A stretch of DNA of 8,579 nt from an uncultured Candidatus Saccharibacteria bacterium (GTDB lineage: Bacteria; Patescibacteriota; Saccharimonadia; Saccharimonadales; Saccharimonadaceae): positions 1 through 8,579 of the forward strand of contig CANAUU010000038.1 of NCBI GenBank assembly GCA_947364965.1, given 5' to 3'. Under the pieces are notes generated by a model that saw nothing but the letters and a program-made list of their open reading frames with translations, did not search any database and was not told where the DNA came from. The position numbers and the translations under genes are program-made. Below, one piece after another: positions 6,067 through 8,579 of this stretch. Within the stretch, counting starts at the first letter, position 1; each line of letters starts with the position of its first letter.

Positions 6067-6075
6067 CTTTATAAG

Positions 6076-6129
6076 ATAATTCTTATGCTTATTATACTAC
6101 GGAATACAAAAAAGTGTAATAAGAATTAT
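6076..6129. repeat. 11-bp perfect inverted repeat flanking a promoter (candidate operator pair)
   Basis: The + strand has ATAATTCTTAT at 6076-6086 and its exact reverse complement ATAAGAATTAT at 6119-6129, 43 bases from start to start, close to four helical turns. One arm overlaps the edge of the -35 region and the other lies at the predicted start of transcription. Each arm is itself a near palindrome of the form ATAA-N3-TTAT, and with its flanks agrees with 10 of 14 positions of the PerR/Fur-type box TGATAAT-N-ATTATCA. The upstream arm falls within cadA codons. Confidence 0.55.
6091..6120 (-). promoter_or_regulatory. Promoter of the anchored-protein gene
   Basis: The - strand has a consensus TATAAT at 6091-6096. 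An 18-base spacer separates it from ATTACA (6115-6120), which matches four of six -35 bases; a 17-base spacing gives the poorer TTACAC. Transcription should start near 6084, about 31 bases before the GTG. The -10 covers the TAA stop of the cadA gene (6092-6094), so the promoter is embedded in the end of that gene. Confidence 0.65.
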
Positions 6130-8182
6130 GCGGAAGAGACCAGTTAGCGTGAGATTTATGGAGAATACGGAGAGTGCTGAGGATGGTGAGGAGAGTGACG
6201 CCGGTGTCAGCGAAGACAGCGAGCCACATATTGGCAAAACCAAAGAGGCTAGCAATGAGAATGATAACTTTAATTCCGATAGCAAAGATAAGGTTTTGGT
6301 AAATAATGTGTTTTGTAAAATTAGCAAGAGAGAAAAGGTAGGGGAGTTTGGCGAGATTATCATTCATGATGACGATGTCGGCGGCTTCAATGGCGGATTC
6401 GGAGCCAGCTGCTCCCATGGCAATACCGATATCGGCGCGACGAAGAGTGGGCGCATCGTTAATGCCGTCACCGACAAAAATTGTTGGTGCGGTTTTGGCG
6501 ATAGTTTCAAAGCGGTGGAACTTGTCAGTAGGCAGCATTTCGGCGTAAATATGGTCGATGCCGAGCTCGTGCCCTATGGTCTTAGCGACGGAGTTTTTGT
6601 CGCCGGTAAACATATAGGTCGTGAAGCCATGTTGTTTGAAAAAACTAATTGTTTCGATGGCGGAGGGCTTAAGCTGGTCGGAGATAGTGATCGAGGCGAT
6701 GTGCTGGTTATCAATGTGGACATGGAGCAGGGCGTCTTCTTGGCATGGGCAGAGCAGGGTGTTGCCGACGGAGATAGTTTGGTTTTTGACGGTGTAGGTG
6801 ATTCCCTGTCCGGCGGTTTCATGAAAGTCCTTAACTTTTGGCAGTTGTGAGTGTTGGGAGCGGAGTTTGAGGATGGAAGTGGCGATTGGGTGGCTAGAGA
6901 GTGATTCGCCGGCTATGAGAAGTTCGATGAGTTGGTCTTCTGAATATTGGCCGTCGAAAATTTCGATATTCGTCACGGTAAATTCGCCACTGGTGAGAGT
7001 GCCGGTTTTATCAAAGATGACATTTTTGACGGAGTTAAGATTGTCTAGGTAATTGCTGCCTTTGATGAGAATGCCGTGCTTACTGGCAGTGCCGATGCTG
7101 GTGAAATACGAGAGTGGGATGGAAATAGCGATTGCACAAGGACAAGAAATGACGAGGAAAGTGAGACTACGATAAAGAGCGTCTGAAAATGGGATTTTGA
7201 AAATAGTTGGCAAAATGGCAAGCATAAGAAGCGAAAGCAGAATGATAATTGGTGTGTAGATTTTGCTGATTTTGGCGACGGTAGTTTCGGTCTTGGCTTT
7301 CTTGTCGGTGGCATCTTCGAGGAGTTCGAGAATTTTGGCGACGGTGGAGTCTGCGAAGGTTTTTTCGGCGCGAAGATGGATGAGATCGCCGGTATTGATA
7401 GAGCCAGACAAGACCTCGGAATCTTTCTGAGCTTTGATGGGCAAACTTTCGCCGGTGAGGGCGGAAAGGTCAAGAGTGGTACTACCTTCAACAATCACGC
7501 CGTCGACGGGGATTTTTTCGCCTTTGCGAATAGCTAGAATATCGCCTGCTTTAATTTGCTCGACGGGAATTTCTTGAAGCTTGTGGTCGATGAGGAGGTT
7601 GGCGTAGGGTTGTTTGAGGTCGAGGAGTTCTTGAATGGAGCGGCGCGAATTATCGAGAGCTTTAGTTTCGAGGATTTTACCGATTGCGTAGAGTGTAATT
7701 ACCATCATGCCTTCAAGGATTTCGCCAATGCAGAGGGCGCCAATACAGGAAATGGTGATAAGAGCGTTTTCGTTCAAGGTGTGGTTTTTGAAGAATAGTT
7801 TGATGGCGTTTCGGGCGGGACGAAATAGAAGCAAACTATAGGCGATGATATAGCCGAGGATTTTGACGGCGGTGGGGAGTGGAGCAAAGTAGGAAAGAAA
7901 TCCAAGCGCGAGGGCGAGAATGAGGAAGGCAAATTGGTGTGATGGCGTGCTGACGGATTCGTTGTCGGGTTCGCTATCGACAAGATAGGCTTCCGGTTCG
8001 GCTTTTTGGATGAGTTTGTTTAGTTCGGTTAAGGCGATAAATTGTTCGGCATTGAAGGAAACTTTGGAGGTGTTGAAATTGACGCTGACGTTTTTAAGTC
8101 GCGGATCTTTGGCGAGGGTTTCTTCGACCTCGCGAGCACAGTTGGCACAGTCGAGATTATTGATAGTATATTTATAACGCAT
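6092..8182 (-). CDS. cadA: P1B-type heavy-metal exporting ATPase (Zn/Cd/Pb, CadA/ZntA type)
   Basis: A 696-residue metal pump expected to export Zn2+, Cd2+ or Pb2+ across the cytoplasmic membrane. In order: one N-terminal heavy-metal domain with CxxC (C12, C15 in DCANCA), membrane segments at about 83-165, TGES (243-246), the intramembrane metal motif CPC (347-349), phosphorylated Asp D391 in DKTGT, the P1B signature HP (431-432), GDGINDAP (571-578), and two last membrane segments with K638 and D659 (GIKVI, ADTG). The Lys/Asp pair is the P1B-2 signature and argues against Cu or Co subtypes. The frame stays open upstream to 8326, but the first 48 residues would be antisense-like sequence over the repressor. 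The ATG at 8180-8182 has AAGGA seven bases upstream and opens the metal domain. It overlaps the repressor gene by 11 bases. The last 20 or so residues (HKSHANW onward) extend past the usual end and carry the next gene's promoter. Confidence 0.93.
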   Translation of the reverse strand: MRYKYTINNLDCANCAREVEETLAKDPRLKNVSVNFNTSKVSFNAEQFIALTELNKLIQKAEPEAYLVDSEPDNESVSTPSHQFAFLILALALGFLSYFAPLPTAVKILGYIIAYSLLLFRPARNAIKLFFKNHTLNENALITISCIGALCIGEILEGMMVITLYAIGKILETKALDNSRRSIQELLDLKQPYANLLIDHKLQEIPVEQIKAGDILAIRKGEKIPVDGVIVEGSTTLDLSALTGESLPIKAQKDSEVLSGSINTGDLIHLRAEKTFADSTVAKILELLEDATDKKAKTETTVAKISKIYTPIIILLSLLMLAILPTIFKIPFSDALYRSLTFLVISCPCAIAISIPLSYFTSIGTASKHGILIKGSNYLDNLNSVKNVIFDKTGTLTSGEFTVTNIEIFDGQYSEDQLIELLIAGESLSSHPIATSILKLRSQHSQLPKVKDFHETAGQGITYTVKNQTISVGNTLLCPCQEDALLHVHIDNQHIASITISDQLKPSAIETISFFKQHGFTTYMFTGDKNSVAKTIGHELGIDHIYAEMLPTDKFHRFETIAKTAPTIFVGDGINDAPTLRRADIGIAMGAAGSESAIEAADIVIMNDNLAKLPYLFSLANFTKHIIYQNLIFAIGIKVIILIASLFGFANMWLAVFADTGVTLLTILSTLRILHKSHANWSLPHNSYYTFLYSVV

Positions 8183-8558
8183 GAGGGGTTCCTTGATTTT
8201 CCAGATGTTTGATATGAGAAAGTCCGAGTTCGTAAAGTTTGGTGATATGTTCGTCGTCCATGGTATAGTAGATCTCTTTGCCGGCGCGACGACTTTTGAC
8301 AATGTGAGCTTTGCGGAGGATGGCAAGTTGGTGCGAGATGGAGGATTTGGTCATATTAAGGACATTGGCAAGGTCGCAGACACACATTTCGTTTTGGTCG
8401 AGGGTTTGAAGGATGTTAATACGAGTTTGGTCGCCAAGGATTTTGAAGAGTTCGGAAAGTTGATTTAGTTCCCTATCTTTAGGGCGATTTTTAAGAGCGC
8501 GAACGACGGCATCCTGATGGATGACATCGCAATCGCAGGTTAGTTTAGTTTCGGTCAT
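8172..8558 (-). CDS. ArsR/SmtB-family metal-sensing repressor (CadC/ZiaR type)
   Basis: A 128-residue winged-helix repressor of typical family length, expected to bind as a dimer upstream of the operon and let go when metal binds. Residues about 32-100 form the DNA-binding core (LSELFKILGDQTRINILQTL, recognition helix around TKSSISHQLAILRKA, wing around RRAGKEIYYTM). Two metal sites can be seen. The alpha3N site has N-terminal C8 and C10 plus C59 and C61 (MCVCD), the CadC cadmium/lead pattern. The alpha5 site has D102, H104, H115 and H118, close to the SmtB/ZiaR zinc ligands (D, H, H, E). The ATG at 8556-8558 has AGGAA seven bases upstream. The gene overlaps cadA by 11 bases, so the repressor likely controls itself and the pump. 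The promoter and operator must lie beyond the right edge; the last 21 bases show no palindrome. Confidence 0.92.
   Translation of the reverse strand: MTETKLTCDCDVIHQDAVVRALKNRPKDRELNQLSELFKILGDQTRINILQTLDQNEMCVCDLANVLNMTKSSISHQLAILRKAHIVKSRRAGKEIYYTMDDEHITKLYELGLSHIKHLENQGTPHAL
8190..8194 (-). promoter_or_regulatory. Ribosome binding site deciding the cadA start
   Basis: AAGGA on the - strand, seven bases before the ATG at 8180-8182 and lying inside the repressor's coding region. It favours this ATG over the longer open frame starting at 8326 and fits coupled translation of repressor and pump. Confidence 0.65.
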
Positions 8559-8579
8559 GATGTTTCCTAGTTAGTTGAG

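Noticed and set aside
6128..6850. 240-codon open frame on the + strand
   Set aside because: It is antisense to conserved cadA motifs. Long open antisense frames arise from the codon bias of this strand; the translation shows no recognisable domain.
7045..7494. 149-codon - strand frame within cadA
   Set aside because: It is a shifted reading of the pump gene, Ser/Pro/Lys-rich, and the pump frame carries the conserved motifs.
8183..8326. 48-codon N-terminal extension of the cadA frame
   Set aside because: It overlaps the repressor in another frame, resembles no metal-ATPase N-terminus, and the ATG at 8180-8182 has an SD and begins the heavy-metal domain.
67..8579. Second copy of the tRNA-Leu 3' end as an attachment-site repeat
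   Set aside because: I looked for the T-arm and acceptor sequence elsewhere in the window and found none; the other boundary, if any, is outside.
1..8579. CRISPR arrays, insertion sequences, or recoded stop codons
   Set aside because: No regularly spaced repeats, no transposase-like frame and no terminal inverted repeats seen; all genes read cleanly with the standard code.

Overview
The window is a compact stretch of bacterial chromosome. It carries one partial tRNA gene on the + strand at the left edge, and every convincing protein gene lies on the - strand. I suspect a Patescibacteria/Saccharibacteria (TM7)-type genome. The grounds are a mix of Firmicutes-like accessory genes and a small-genome style: very tight spacing, overlapping genes, several starts without a good Shine-Dalgarno, and a Lys/Thr/Ala-rich membrane-anchored protein. 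This is inference from recalled family resemblance (about 0.6); a Firmicutes relative is the main alternative. The genetic code is standard, because TGA is not needed as a sense codon in any gene.

Left part (1-1809): the 3' end of tRNA-Leu(CAA) is followed by a strong hairpin terminator, then an A/T-rich accessory cluster read from right to left. The cluster holds a small membrane protein overlapping a SAP/DUF6434-type protein, a promoter followed by a 5'-truncated remnant of an immunity-like gene, and an intact DUF4180 gene that overlaps the remnant's end. Middle (1902-5102): an Erm-like rRNA adenine methyltransferase that is short at its C-terminus, with its own extended -10 promoter, and upstream of it an 831-residue P2-type cation ATPase (Ca2+-ATPase-like) with a good -35/-10 promoter. 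Right part (5231-8558): a perfect 12-bp hairpin terminator, a membrane-anchored protein with a PsbP/DcrB-like outer domain, and a metal-resistance operon of an ArsR/SmtB repressor (CadC/ZiaR type) overlapping a P1B-type Zn/Cd/Pb ATPase.

The clearest functional unit is the repressor plus CadA-like exporter: excess metal should release the repressor and induce the pump. The anchored outer-domain protein next to it has its own promoter, and that promoter is flanked by a perfect 11-bp inverted repeat that looks like an operator pair. I do not see a clearly new biological system. The most interesting items are that inverted repeat, the transcribed immunity-gene relic in front of DUF4180, an internal duplication in the SAP protein, unusual ion-site residues in the P2 ATPase, and the truncated Erm with a possible leader ORF.
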